Source: Halichoerus grypus (lineage: Eukaryota; Chordata; Mammalia; Carnivora; Phocidae). Taken from it: DNA of 64,000 bases. The stretch spans positions 77,885,414-77,949,413 of the forward strand of contig NC_135715.1 in NCBI RefSeq assembly GCF_964656455.1. Direction: 5' to 3'. Below the pieces are notes generated by a model. That model ran no database searches and was not told the origin of the DNA. It was given only the letters and a program-made list of their open reading frames with translations. Both the position numbers and the translations under genes were made by a program. This document shows, one piece after another, positions 37,441 to 47,723 of this stretch (position 1 is its first letter; each line of letters opens with the position of its first letter).

Positions 37441-38700
37441 TTTGATGAAATTCAACCAGAACCATCTAAGCTGGGGAAATCAAACAGGTCATTCTGATGG
37501 GGAGAGTTTGAATGAAGGGGCTGACTTGTCAGTCCTAGCAAGCAGTGAGAAACTATGTCACAGGAGATAATGGAGTTTGAAGGCAAGACGTAACAAACTA
37601 AAGGAAGAGGGAGGCCATCTGGCAAAGGAAGGGTGATATTTTTGAGGCCTAAAGTATGGTGTGGGAGTTGAGATTTCAAAGAGCAGTAAGCAAACGTTCA
37701 TTTTCTTGGTATAGAGAAGATAGCAAATGGTGATAGAGCTTCCATAAAAGAGGTTATAATGGAAGCCTTATAAGCAACAGTGAGATTTGTAGGGAAGATA
37801 GAAAGTTATTCCCGTTTCCAAAATGTGTTTCAGATAGGAAAAAAATGTCAGTAGATTTTCTTATTCCCTTCTTTTGGGGGTAGGGGGGATTTTAAAAGGT
37901 ATTGTTCTCTTCTTGAAATTGAGGGCACTGTTATCTTCATTCAGCCTCTTGCTTGCAGCAGCAAGATTCATGAAGCAGTTTTGTTATCAGCAGATGAGCT
38001 GTCAGAGAGGCATCCTCATGAGAGGCATTCAGTCAGGACTCTGTTAGAGTGTGGCCCCTTCTGGAAATCGTGGTTCTGATTTCTAGGAGCAGCACTGTGA
38101 CTCTGTATGTCTTTACCAGCTTCGCTGCTTCTGTGCCATAAGGGAGATGAAATAAATGTTTGTTTTCAGAGGCCACGGAGGAGGATTATCAGTAACTTCT
38201 TTATTTTCTTTAACTTTCAGTTACAGGCACATATATCTCTGTATGTCTTTCTCTGTCCCTCTTTCTATATATATACCTTTCTAACTGTCAAGAAGATAAA
38301 TTCGTCAGCCTACTCACACATTTTCCTATTGGATAGTACTCTCTCCCTGTTCCTTACATAGCTAGAGAGTTATTTATATTCTCAGAATGAATAGGGGCAT
38401 CATACATTTCCAAGATTTCTAAAAGCATTAAAAGCCAGTATTTCTGGATGGCTGGGGGGAGGGCCCTTAGTGATGCACTATTAGAAAAACAGAACGTGGA
38501 AGTCCACAGCAGGAAGTTTGATATTTTTCCTTTAGGCAAAGTGCATAAGGTTATTAGTATGGAAAATAAAGGAAAGGAGATGATTAGAGAGAGGGAGAGA
38601 GAGGCTTTAAGAGGAACCAGGAGGAATAAATGACTGCAAGGATAGATAATGTAGATAACATTCATTTCAAAGTCAGTGAGAAGGAATAAATGATTTGTGC
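37441..38700 (+). repeat. Purine-rich repeat-like tract
   Basis: 37470-37850 and 38380-38640 resemble the purine-rich repeats elsewhere in the window. 37850-38380 is unrecognised. Boundaries are uncertain. Confidence 0.3.
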
Positions 38701-39284
38701 TGGGCACCTGCAGGAGGAGAATTTTAAGCCTATCTCCCTACCACATAGGAACGTATGAAAGAACAGCCTTCATTAATAAAAGGCTGGTAGGGAAATCAGG
38801 ACTCAAAGTGTGACTTAACAATGGCAGGAAAACTAAGCAGCTGACAGGGAAATGAGGGAACAGCAGGGTTGCGTACGTAGGAAGAATTAGAAATGCCACA
38901 AAAGGGCAAAGTGAGAACTGCTAGTTCACCATTCCTCCAAATGCTGGTCTCCCTTATGTGGGCTTTCCTATGCTTGCCTGTATTCCACTCTGACTGGGGT
39001 CTCAGTCCTAACCCTTCACATTCTCCATCCCTCGGACACATCTACTGTACCATGCTGTAGCTGGGAAAAGAACACCCGTCCCTAAGGATGGGAAGTGTCA
39101 CAGGCCAAACGTGCGGAGCTTCACAATTCCTGTATGCCCTGGAGTTTGTAAGTTTCTTTAACACCTACTTCATCTGTAAAATAAAGGTAACCGTCTCTAG
39201 TTCCAGGGTTATGGTGGGAATAACATACATAAAGCTTCTCCGCCATTCCTTGAGATCAAGTGTCACTAAGAGATCTTTTTATTA
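38701..39284. other. MICU2 intron, nothing recognised
   Basis: Mixed composition. No repeat family or exon I can support. Confidence 0.4.
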
Positions 39285-39790
39285 TTATTAGGCAAATTCA
39301 TGTGCCACAAGTTCTCTTGGATTCTTTGAAACTACATTATCCCAGTTCTCTTGGTACCTCTCTTTCTGCCATTGGTTTCTCTTCCTCTTCCTGCCCATTA
39401 AGCGTTGGTGCTCCCCAGGATCTGTCCTTTGCTTACTACTCTCCTCCTCTTGTTTAGCACCCATGTATACTGATGCTAACTCTCAGATCCCCTTCAGTGT
39501 CTCCAGCCCAGGCTCCTCTCCTGAGCTTCAGACTTCGGTATCCAAACCAGCTGCCAGATGCCAGCTTACGGGTTTCTCCGTTTCCTTGAGTTCATCATAT
39601 CCCAAACTGAACTCACCATCTTCTCCCTAAACCAGCACCTTCTTTTCTTGGTTTCATTTGGTAGTACTGCTTTTCACGCACCTCATCAAAACCCAGGAAA
39701 TGTCTCTGAACCCTTTCTCTTTGCCACTTCCATCCTTCACATGCAGTCAGATACAAAGTCTTCCTAATTTTGCTTCCTAGGTATTTATCG
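39285..39790 (-). repeat. Pyrimidine-rich interspersed repeat
   Basis: ccagcccaggctcctctcct, gagcttcagacttcggtatc, catatcccaaactgaactca: text of a mammalian repeat type that I cannot name. No coding potential. Confidence 0.45.
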
Positions 39791-41451
39791 AATTCATCCT
39801 CTCTTCTCCCTACCTCTAGAGAATTTACAGGAAACAGATCAAGAAAAAATTCTTGGGGAGTGTCTTAACAACAGTTACTTCTGGTTTTCTTGGAAATATA
39901 TGAGTTGAAATGTACATTTCCAGCTTAAAGAAAAGACACTAATATGAACATTATATAGGAGAGATTCAACAGATTCATTTTTCACATATTAACTTCTTTG
40001 CTGATATTAATGAAGTCACTTGAAAAGAATGTAAAATTTAGTTACATTGGGAACAATTTAAAATATTCCCTTTTACCACATAAAACAACTATCAAAATTT
40101 ATACTATATGCTAACTAGCAAACAATAATATATCCTTGAAATAAGAAAGTAACTCATCCACCATGCATTATTATAAAGAAAAATATAAGTTATAACTAAC
40201 TGCATTTTTTTGAAATGAGCAGAATTCTTAATATAATATAGTCCTTAAGGATGTACTGAATATAAATTAAAAGATACATTGTAAGATATATAAATATGTT
40301 CTCATGATGGATATGTTAATTTCTCTTTGGGAAACAGAGTTCTCAAAATTGCATTCAGTAGCAAGTCATAGTTTAGAATGGTTCCAAATTTAAAATATTT
40401 GTAGAGAAGCATAGTAAATAACAGAATTTAGTCATCTCTTCTGATGGCCCTTCCTTAAGGATTCATTAACAAATTTTTAATATAATTATATAAAATACTT
40501 CACCTATTTAACATGCACTTTTAAAACATTGCCATTTAACAGCATTTACTTTACAATTAAATATAAAAAATACATACATTAAACTGTTTCTCCTATATTC
40601 TGAAGTATCAGTTTTCTTTAAAAGCATTTTCAGAGGGCAGATGCCTAGAATGCTGTTGTACAACTATATTGTTTATAATCTATTTTGAGAGTGTAGGTGC
40701 TGTTTTTACATTGTCTCAACTCTGTTTATTCAAGCTTCTTATTTAAGTCAGCATTTCAAAGAAAGACACTGGAATTTTCTTTTTTGCAAAGTCCCCTTGT
40801 AGAGGACATGTACCCATGTGTAGAGAAGTGTGAGGCCTCCTCTTGGCACCAAGCCCACATCAGTCTAGCAGTTTGGCCATTTTTTCACATTGCCGTATTC
40901 CTTTGAAAATTAGAAAGAAAAAAAAAAGCTGTTCTCCGCTTTTTTGAGTCTGCCAAGGGATGAAATACTTTGATCCTTCAACTAACATTAGAGTACTTCT
41001 CTCAGGTAACGAGGTAATGACAAAACACATTTAATTGATTCTCCCTCGTTATAAACACTGAATATTTTTAAGGAAAAATATCTGAAGACTTACTGTGGGC
41101 TTTTTTCTTAAAAAGAAGTATACCTGCTCCAAACCAAAAAGTTGGTAATGCACAAAAATGTAAGTCATTTAAAATATGTGCCTGAAGTTACTTGTAGCTA
41201 AAACATTGATTTACCTAGATATAAAGTCCTTACCTGCCTTGCACTGAACTTGGGCCCTGAGTCTGTGTGTTATTTGATTGGGAGCCAGTAGGGCAAATCC
41301 ACTGCCATCACCCTCTGCAGGCCTTTATTCCTCATGTCTAGGCTGTGATCGCAGCCTTTCCCATTGCTTCTTCCACATAGATGTTATTTCTGACAGCCAC
41401 TTTTTAATTTTCATATTTTTATAGTTAGTTTTCATATTCAGCTTCATCTCT
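39791..41451. other. MICU2 intron, nothing recognised
   Basis: 1.66 kb without transposons I recognise; AT-rich in 39960-40700. Confidence 0.5.
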
Positions 41452-41466
41452 TATCCCACACCTCTT

Positions 41467-41661
41467 TTTTTTTTTTTAAGATTTTATTTATTTATTTGAC
41501 AGAGACACAACAAAAGAGGGAACACAAGCAGGGGGAGTGGGAGAGGGAGAAGCAGGCTTCCTGCTGAGCAGGGAGCCCGATGCAGGGTTCAATCCCAGGA
41601 CCGTGAGATCATGACCTGAGCCGAAGGCAGACACTTAACGACTGAGCCACCCAGGCGCCCC
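41467..41661 (-). mobile_element. Can-SINE
   Basis: Poly-T, aagattttatttatttattt to gagccacccaggcgcccc. TSD tatcccacacctct at 41452-41465 and 41662-41675. Confidence 0.96.
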
Positions 41662-41701
41662 TATCCCACACCTCTATTTTTCATTTGGAATTTTCCATAC
41701 G

Positions 41702-41789
41702 TTTGAAGACCATTTTTAGAATTACTTTGAAGACCGTTTTTAGAATTACTTCTTGCATACGTTAGAAGACCATTTTTAGAATTACTTCC
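41702..41789 (+). repeat. Three short direct repeats
   Basis: gaagaccatttttagaatta occurs at 41705 and 41765; the copy at 41729 has one mismatch (accg). Spacings are 24 and 36 nt. Confidence 0.95.
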
Positions 41790-41943
41790 TCTGAGACATC
41801 TCTGATCATCTAAGGTCTAGAAATAATTTCACATATTTCCAAAATCTGTAACTTTTATTATCATTGTTTCTCAATAGTATTTAGCATTTTTTATAAACAT
41901 TTTTATTCTGGCCTCCTGTTGGAAGTATACAGCACCATCTATT

Positions 41944-42602
41944 AAGAATTCTTGGACACAGTTCCGTTCCTTGCTGCTGTGGACTCTGGGCTGCTGGCAT
42001 TGGTGAAGGATCTCAAGATGGCTGCACGAAAACTTGCTCTAAAAACCATTGACTGGGTAGTTTTTGGGGAGATCATACCTCGAAACCAGAAGGCCATTGC
42101 TAACTCCCTGAAATCCTGGAATGAGACACTTACCTCCAGGTTGGCTACTGTCCATGAGAAACCACCTGCTGTCGACTGGGCTTACTACAAGGCCAATGTG
42201 GCGAAGGCTGGTTTGGTAGATGACTTTGAGAAGAAGTTTAATGCCCTGAAGGTTCCTGTGCCAGAGGATAAATATACTGTTCAGGTGGATGCTGAAGAAA
42301 AAGAAGATGTGAAAAGTTGTGCCGAGTTTTTGTCTCTCTCAAAGGCCAGGATTGAGGAATATGAAAAAGAGCTGGAGAAGATGAGGAACATAATTCCATT
42401 TGATCAGATGACCATTGAGGACCTGAATGAAGTCTTCGCAGAAACCAAATTAGACAAGAAGAAGTATCCCTATTGGCCTCACAAGCCAATTGAGAATTTA
42501 TAAACTTGAGTTGGGGAGAAAGCTCTGGCCCTCGTATTGTAAATGCTGGACATTAAAAATAATGATACGGTAAAAAAATAAATAAATAAATAAGAATTCT
42601 TG
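41944..42602 (+). mobile_element. Processed ATP5PD insertion unit with TSD
   Basis: The full retroposed unit: TSD aagaattcttg at 41944-41954, about 63 nt of 5' UTR, the 161-codon ORF, a short 3' UTR with attaaa near 42552, an A-rich tail (aaaaaataaataaataaata), and the second TSD copy at 42592-42602. These are hallmarks of L1-mediated retroposition of a mature mRNA. The right TSD overlaps the TSD of the adjoining SINE, which therefore inserted later. Confidence 0.9.
42018..42503 (+). CDS. ATP5PD: ATP5PD (ATP synthase subunit d) retrocopy, intact 161-codon ORF
   Basis: The parent protein is subunit d of the mitochondrial F1Fo ATP synthase peripheral stalk. This copy has no introns and an open frame from ATG to TAA of 161 codons, the same length as the human protein. 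It starts [13 protein letters not shown] and keeps [31 protein letters not shown] and [15 protein letters not shown]. Substitutions against recalled human sequence include [10 protein letters not shown] for VAFAEIIPQN and AEFLSL for AEWVSL. An upstream in-frame stretch from about 41952 has no ATG, so 42018 is the natural start. The 3' UTR, attaaa signal and A-rich tail follow, bounded by a TSD. It lies in a MICU2 intron in the same orientation. Expression is unknown: it could be a functional retrogene or a young processed pseudogene. Confidence 0.9.
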   Translation: MAARKLALKTIDWVVFGEIIPRNQKAIANSLKSWNETLTSRLATVHEKPPAVDWAYYKANVAKAGLVDDFEKKFNALKVPVPEDKYTVQVDAEEKEDVKSCAEFLSLSKARIEEYEKELEKMRNIIPFDQMTIEDLNEVFAETKLDKKKYPYWPHKPIENL

Positions 42603-42607
42603 CCAAA

Positions 42608-42796
42608 GGGGTGCCGGTTAAGCGTCTGCCTTCAGCTCAGGTCATCATCTGGGGTCCTGGGATCAAGCCCCATGTCGGGCTCCCGGCTCAGTGGGGAATC
42701 TGCTTCTCCCTCTCTCTCTGCCTGCTGCTCCCCCTGCTTGTGCTCTCTCTTCTGTCTCTGTCAAATAAATAAATAAAATCTTTTAAAAAAAGAAAA
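42608..42796 (+). mobile_element. Can-SINE with deleted head, abutting the ATP5PD retrocopy
   Basis: The head reads ggggtgccggttaagcgtct, so about 14 nt (tgggtggctcagtc-like) are missing. Tail caaataaataaataaaatct. TSD aattcttgccaaa (42595-42607) with aattcttaccaaa (42797-42809). Confidence 0.92.
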
Positions 42797-42875
42797 AATT
42801 CTTACCAAAAATCAAACTTGAATCTCAACACACCTCTGGATCTAAGTACCAGTTTATAGAAAATATAGAAGTTAG

Positions 42876-43071
42876 GGGCACCTGGGTGGCTCAGTTGTTT
42901 AGCTTCTGCCTTTGGTTCAGGTCATGATCTCAGGGTCCTGGGATCGAGCCCCGCATCGGGCTCCCTGCTCAGCGGGAAGCCTGCTTCTCCTTCTCCCACT
43001 CCCCCTGCTTGTGTTCCCTCTTCACTGTCTCTCTCTCTGTCAAATAAATAAAATCTTTAAAAGGAAAAAAA
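42876..43071 (+). mobile_element. Can-SINE
   Basis: gggcacctgggtggctcagt to caaataaataaaatcttt. TSD aatatagaagttag (42862-42875) with aatacggaagttag (43072-43085). Confidence 0.96.
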
Positions 43072-43173
43072 AATACGGAAGTTAGAGGAAACATGTGAAA
43101 TGACACCAAGAAGGTGCAGTCAGCAAAATTTTCTAGACTGTAAGAAACTTTGCAGGTCAAATGACCAGGCATC

Positions 43174-43377
43174 GGGGCGCCTGGGTGGCTCAGGTCGTTA
43201 AGCGTCTGCCTTCGGCTCAGGTCATGATCCCAGGGTCCTGGGATCAAGCCCCACATTAGGCTCCCTGCTCCGCAGGAAGCCTGCTTCTCCCTCTCCCACT
43301 CCCCCTGCTTGTGTTCCCTCTCTCGCTGTCTCTCTGTCAAATAAATAAATAAAATCTTTAAAAAAAAAAAAAAAAAA
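43174..43377 (+). mobile_element. Can-SINE, young
   Basis: ggggcgcctgggtggctcag to long poly-A. Perfect TSD gaccaggcatc at 43163-43173 and 43378-43388. Confidence 0.97.
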
Positions 43378-43394
43378 GACCAGGCATCTTTAAC

Positions 43395-43520
43395 AAGTAA
43401 GTTGGTTAAGCATCTGACTCTTGATCTCAGCCCAGGTCTTGATCTCAGGGTTATGAATTCAGGCCCCACACTGGGCTCTACACTAGACATGGAGCCTACT
43501 TAAAAAAAAAAAAAAAAGAT
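43395..43520 (+). mobile_element. Older Can-SINE fragment
   Basis: ttggttaagcatctgactct, ggtcttgatctcagggttat, gggctctacactagacatgg, then acttaaaaaaa. The short CT-less 3' end is typical of older subfamilies. Confidence 0.85.
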
Positions 43521-43574
43521 TTAAGACCAGAAAGCAAAAGAAAAATTTAAAACTTGTGAATCAAAGTACACTCT

Positions 43575-44490
43575 GAAGAGAATGAAAAGGCAACCCACAG
43601 GAAAGGAGAAAATATTTGCAAATCATATAGGGGGTTAAAATCCAGTATATATAAAGAACTCCTATAACTCAACAACAAGAAAACCAAACTTATTAAAAAA
43701 TGGGCAAAGACTCGAATAGACCTTTCTCCAAAGAAGATATACAGTTGACTAATTTCTATGTGAAAATATGCCTGACATCACTAACCATTAGGGAAATGCA
43801 GATCAAAACCATAATGAGATACCCCTTAATACCACTATTATCAAGAAAAAAAACAAGTGTTGGCAAGGATGTGGAGGAATCATAACCTCTGTGCACTGTT
43901 GGTGGGAATGTGAAATGGTGCCACCACTTTTGAAAAAAGTATGAGGGTTCCTCAAATTAAGAATAAAATGACCATACAATCCAGCAATCCCACCCTGGGT
44001 AAATACCCAAAAGAATTAAAAGCAGAGACTCAAACAGATACTTGTACACCAATGTTGGTAGCAGAATTAATCAACAATAGCCATTAGCTGGGTGGAAACA
44101 ACCCAGATGTCCATCAACAGATGGATAAACAAAATGTGGTATATATATATAGTGGAATATTTTTCAACCTTACAAAGGAATGGAATTCTGACACATGCTA
44201 CAATGTGGATGAACCTTGAAGACATTATGCTAAGTGAAATAAGCCAGACACAAAAGGACAAATACTGTATGATTCCATTTATATGAGGTCCGTAGAGTAG
44301 GCAAATTCATAGCAACAGAAAACAGAAGAGAGGTTACAGGGGCTGGAGGCAGGGGTTTTAATTTGTAATGATTAAAAAGTTCTGATAATGGTTGCAAAAC
44401 AATGAATACTTCATGCCACTACACTGTACATTTAAAAATGGTTAAAATGGTAAAATTTTTGTTACGTGTATTTTGCCACAATAAAAAAAA
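43575..44490 (+). mobile_element. Old L1 3' end
   Basis: atgaaaaggcaacccacagg, aaagaagatatacagttgac, tgttggcaaggatgtggagg, gcactgttggtgggaatgtg, catcaacagatggataaac and a 3' UTR ending attttgccacaataaaaaaa. Confidence 0.9.
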
Positions 44491-44689
44491 AGTGACTTGA
44501 GACCTTTTGACTGAATGTAATGCAGGGACCTTTTTTGAATTCTGATTTGAGCACACTTGAAAAAATTTTTTTCTGAAACAGGGACATTTGTAAAAGTGAT
44601 ATGAGTTTGATGATATGGAGGAATTATTGATAATTTTTTAGGTGTGGCAAATATATTTGTGGGAAGGGGACAGTCTTTTTGGAGATACA

Positions 44690-45120
44690 GCTTGAATTTT
44701 CTCCTGTGAAATAATATGTTGAGATTTGTTTTAAGATAATCCAGTGGGGAGGGTTGGGGTGGCTTCTGGGTGGCTCAGTCTGTCAAGTGTCTGACTTCAG
44801 CTCAGGTCATGATCATAGGGTCCTGAAATAGAGCCCTGAGTTGGGCTCAGTGCGCAGCAGGGAGTCTGCTTCTCCCTCTCCCTCTGCCCCTCTGCTCGCT
44901 TGTGCACGTGCACTCTCTCTCTCTCTCTCTCAAATAAATGAATAAAATCTTTTAAAAAAATAATTCAGTGGGAAGTGGGGGGAAGGGAGTGAAAAGAGGT
45001 ATAGATAAAACAAGAACTGCCATGAGTTAATTCCTGAAGTTGATATATATAGTAGTTATTTATTATATTCTCTCTACTTTTGTGTATGATTGAAGTTTTC
45101 CATGATAAAGTTTTTTTTTA
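44690..45120 (+). mobile_element. Old L1 3' fragment (possible), split by a SINE
   Basis: ggtatagataaaacaagaactg, ttctctctacttttgtgtatg, gaagttttccatgataaag resembles an L1M-type 3' end. Confidence 0.55.
44757..44962 (+). mobile_element. Can-SINE
   Basis: ggtggcttctgggtggctca to caaataaatgaataaaatct. Flanks ataatccagtgggga and ataattcagtgggaa are a diverged TSD. Confidence 0.9.
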
Positions 45121-46117
45121 ATTGTGTATTTTGCTATTATATCAAACTTGTGATCCAGAAGGAAAATTATTTTTAGCTTCTCAGGAAGCCACGATTTACA
45201 AGACACTGTTTCTGTATTTATTGCTATTCTTTTCATTGCAAGCACATAAGCCCAGACACTATCTATTTGAGCAAGAAAGGACAGATGTAGAGCTAGTAGT
45301 AGCCAGACACAGAGCTAGCTTCAAGTTCAATTTAATCCAGCGCTCAGACATCACCAGTATCCATCTTTCAGGCCTGCCAATTAAAGATTGGCTGCATTCT
45401 CAGGCCCTAAACACTGGCTGTCTGACAGTTCCAGGCACTCTCTCCATTGCCTCACATTCCTAAGTGAAACATTCTCACATCATCAAAGCCCAGGGGAATG
45501 GGGGAGGAAAAAAAAATAAAGTGAATGATTCAGCATTCTTGTCAGAAATTCCACTCTGAGTGACCCAGCTTAGGTCAAGGCCCATCCCTGAACTAGTCCC
45601 TGCAGCCAGACTAATGGAACCTGCTCATTAGCTTGGGTCAGCCTTTTGCCCATCTCTGCACCAATTCAGTGAGAGTACGATGATTGGCTTAGGCCTATCA
45701 GCATCTACCTTCAAAGGTGAGGATGGTCATCCTACCAAAACTACGTGTTTGAGAATGGAGAAGGAATGGTTTCCCAAAGGAAAATCAAGTTACTGCTGCA
45801 AAAATTTAATTAATCTCATTTTAAATAATATAGGTTGACATTTTGTATATTGAGATCTTTGTTACTCTACTGAATTTTTAAATTTGCTTCACTTGAGATG
45901 TTATGAATAGTGAAATTTAGATAGAAATTGCATGAAGTGCCATGCAAATAAAACCTGTAGTGGATACCTATTATTTGCTAGCCAACATCCATTCCCCTTT
46001 TTTACTAGTAATAGTAACCTGATGAGAAAAGATAGTATCTTTTTTAAGTATTAGTACTGTACTTAACTCTCCATTATAGAAGTTTTCCACTGTACCAAAG
46101 AGAGGTAAATTAAAGTA
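45121..46117. other. MICU2 intron, partly old repeat-like
   Basis: 45370-45780 (attaaagattggctgcattc, ccatccctgaactagtccct) looks repeat-like, but I cannot name it. No exon seen. Confidence 0.35.
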
Positions 46118-46135
46118 AAAATGTGTGTGTTTTTA

Positions 46136-46302
46136 TCCCCCCCCCTTTTTTGAGGGGGAAGGGGCAGAGGGAGAGAGAGAGAATCCTAAGCAGGCTCCAT
46201 GCCCAGCACCAGACACAGGGATTGATCTCACGACCCTGAGATCATGACCTGAGCGGAAATCAAGAGTCAGACGCTTAAGCAACCAAGCCACCCAGGCGCC
46301 CC
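46136..46302 (-). mobile_element. Can-SINE upstream of a MICU2 exon
   Basis: Ends aagccacccaggcgcccc. Perfect 18-bp TSD aaaatgtgtgtgttttta at 46118-46135 and 46303-46320. It ends 104 bp before the exon at 46407. Confidence 0.95.
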
Positions 46303-46406
46303 AAAATGTGTGTGTTTTTAATTAGGTGAAGTTTCCATATAGTATCTATATATGATTACTTCTAAACCTTCTAAAACTTACCTTCTGATGTTTTTATCTC
46401 TTTCAG

Positions 46407-46454
46407 GACTAATTTCGTATACTGAGTATCTTTTCTTGCTTACAATCCTCACTA
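46407..46454 (+). CDS. MICU2: MICU2 internal exon (LISYTEYLFLLTILT)
   Basis: A good polypyrimidine tract precedes the acceptor (tatctctttcag) and the donor is gtaagt at 46455. The 48-nt exon completes Gly (g|ga), encodes LISYTEYLFLLTILT and leaves one base (A) for the next codon. The amino acids match recalled human residues 157-171 exactly. A 5'-truncated L1 sits 120 bp downstream in the following intron and a SINE ends 104 bp upstream, so this short exon is closely flanked by transposon insertions. Confidence 0.95.
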
Positions 46455-46574
46455 GTAAGTACCCCACAGTTTTTCTCAGTGATCATGTAGAATTCTGTAT
46501 TCTTACCAAACAAGGTTTTGGAAGTTTGGTATTTATGTCTTTATCATTAAAACGTTATTGCTACCTTAGTTTCT

Positions 46575-46786
46575 TTTTTTTTTTTACTTTTATTTTATTA
46601 TGTTATGTTAATCACCATACATTACATCATTAGTTTTTGATGTAGTGTTCCATGATTCATTGTTTGCGTATAAACCCAGTGCTCCACTCAATACGTGCCC
46701 TCTTTAATACCAATCACCAGGCTAACCCATCCCCCCACCCCACTCCCAGAATCCTCAGTTTGTTTCTCAGAGTCCATAGTCTCTCA
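46575..46786 (-). mobile_element. Young 5'-truncated L1, minus strand
   Basis: The reverse complement is the carnivore L1 3' UTR; it matches 29458-29660 closely (atgttaatcaccatacatta, tgatgtagtgttccatgatt). Perfect 16-bp TSD tgctaccttagtttct at 46559-46574 and 46787-46802. Confidence 0.96.
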
Positions 46787-47159
46787 TGCTACCTTAGTTT
46801 CTATATCAACAAAATGATACTGTTGGATTAGATTAGCCCTTGTACTTCCTTTGTACTGTGGCTCCCCATAACTCTGTCTCCTTAAAAGACTTGTTGAACA
46901 GAAGAGAATCAGACTTAGCCTTCACATGTTAAAAAACCCTTATCAGACATTCTTCAAAATTCCTCATCGGTACTCTTGAGACTGGTCATGAAAATCAAGG
47001 AAAGAATGAGAAACTTTCACAACTTGGAGCAGAGTAAGGAGACCTAACAACTAAATGCAACATGGTTTCTTGTATTTGATCCTAAAGTAGAAAAAATAGC
47101 ATTAGTGGAAAAACTTGAAATCCAAATAAAGTCTGTAGTTCAGTTTAAAATGCTATTAC

Positions 47160-47310
47160 CAGTGTTAATTTCTCAGTTTTGACAATGATACTGTAGTTAT
47201 AGAAGATGTTAACATTAGAGGAAGCTGGCTGAAGAGTATATGAGAACTCACCATACTATATTTACATTTCTTAGGTCTAAAATTATTTCAAAATAAAAAA
47301 TTTTTTAAAA
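47160..47310 (+). mobile_element. Old L1 3' tail
   Basis: ggctgaagagtatatgagaa, ctaaaattatttcaaaataaaa: typical L1M terminal sequence. Lies 330 bp before the EF-hand exon. Confidence 0.6.
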
Positions 47311-47640
47311 CCCTACTCTGAGGGAAATAAAGAGTAATAATCAGTATGAAAATAGCCAAGTTACTATAAGAATATAGGAAAGCCCCTGGTAGAGTTAAAG
47401 AAATAAGTTCTCAAATTAATTTTGCTTTGAAAAGCAGAGCACTTAATAGTAGAACAGCACAGCTGTGAAAATATATCAGCCTTTGAAAATTATTATAATA
47501 AGAAAAGATCATTTTTTCTCTGTTTAGGCACTCATATAATAGTTTCTAGAAGTTTTTTCAAATTTGAAGACCTATAGATCAGTAAATAATTTGCATTTCA
47601 CCAACATTTCAGTAACTATTCACTTTTCACTTAATTACAG

Positions 47641-47723
47641 AACCTCATACTGGGTTTCATGTTGCTTTTAAAATGCTGGATGCAGATGGTAATGAGATGG
47701 TTGAGAAAAAGGAATTTTTTAAG
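47641..47723 (+). CDS. MICU2: MICU2 internal exon carrying EF-hand 1 (DADGNEMVEKKE)
   Basis: The acceptor is aattacag and the donor is gtaagc at 47724. The exon completes Lys (A|AA), then reads PHTGFHVAFKMLDADGNE followed by MVEKKEFFK, 27 full codons with no break. The 12-residue loop DADGNEMVEKKE has acidic residues at positions 1, 3 and 12 and Gly at position 4, so it fits a calcium-binding EF-hand. It corresponds to Asp185-Glu196 of human MICU2. Differences from recalled human sequence are conservative (S to T, T to A, I to V, R to K). The next exon, starting LQKII in human, is not in the remaining 16 kb. Confidence 0.95.

Larger units (their letters stand above)
18262..47723 (+). other. 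MICU2: MICU2 gene body, visible part (4 internal exons)
   Basis: This is the span of the four MICU2 exons seen. The product is an EF-hand protein of the mitochondrial intermembrane space; it pairs with MICU1 and gates the MCU calcium uniporter. The exons join in frame: the phase left by each donor is completed by the next acceptor (G|GA for Gly, A|AA for Lys). Introns are 112 nt, 27,925 nt and 1,186 nt. Identity rests on the continuous match to human MICU2 residues about 120-199 from memory. MICU1 and MICU3 fit worse: MICU3 reads GFRIAFNMFD where this reads GFHVAFKMLD. The start codon, mitochondrial targeting region, second EF-hand and C-terminus lie outside the window. I found no upstream exon in 1-18261 and no downstream exon after 47723. 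Confidence 0.93.

Noticed and set aside
41952..42017. N-terminal extension of the ATP5PD frame
   Set aside because: It has no ATG, begins with TTG and corresponds to the 5' UTR and TSD; the family start is the ATG at 42018.
42969..43490. Minus-strand 173-codon open frame
   Set aside because: It runs through three antisense SINEs; the repeated LTERQREREHKQGEWE-like text is SINE translation.
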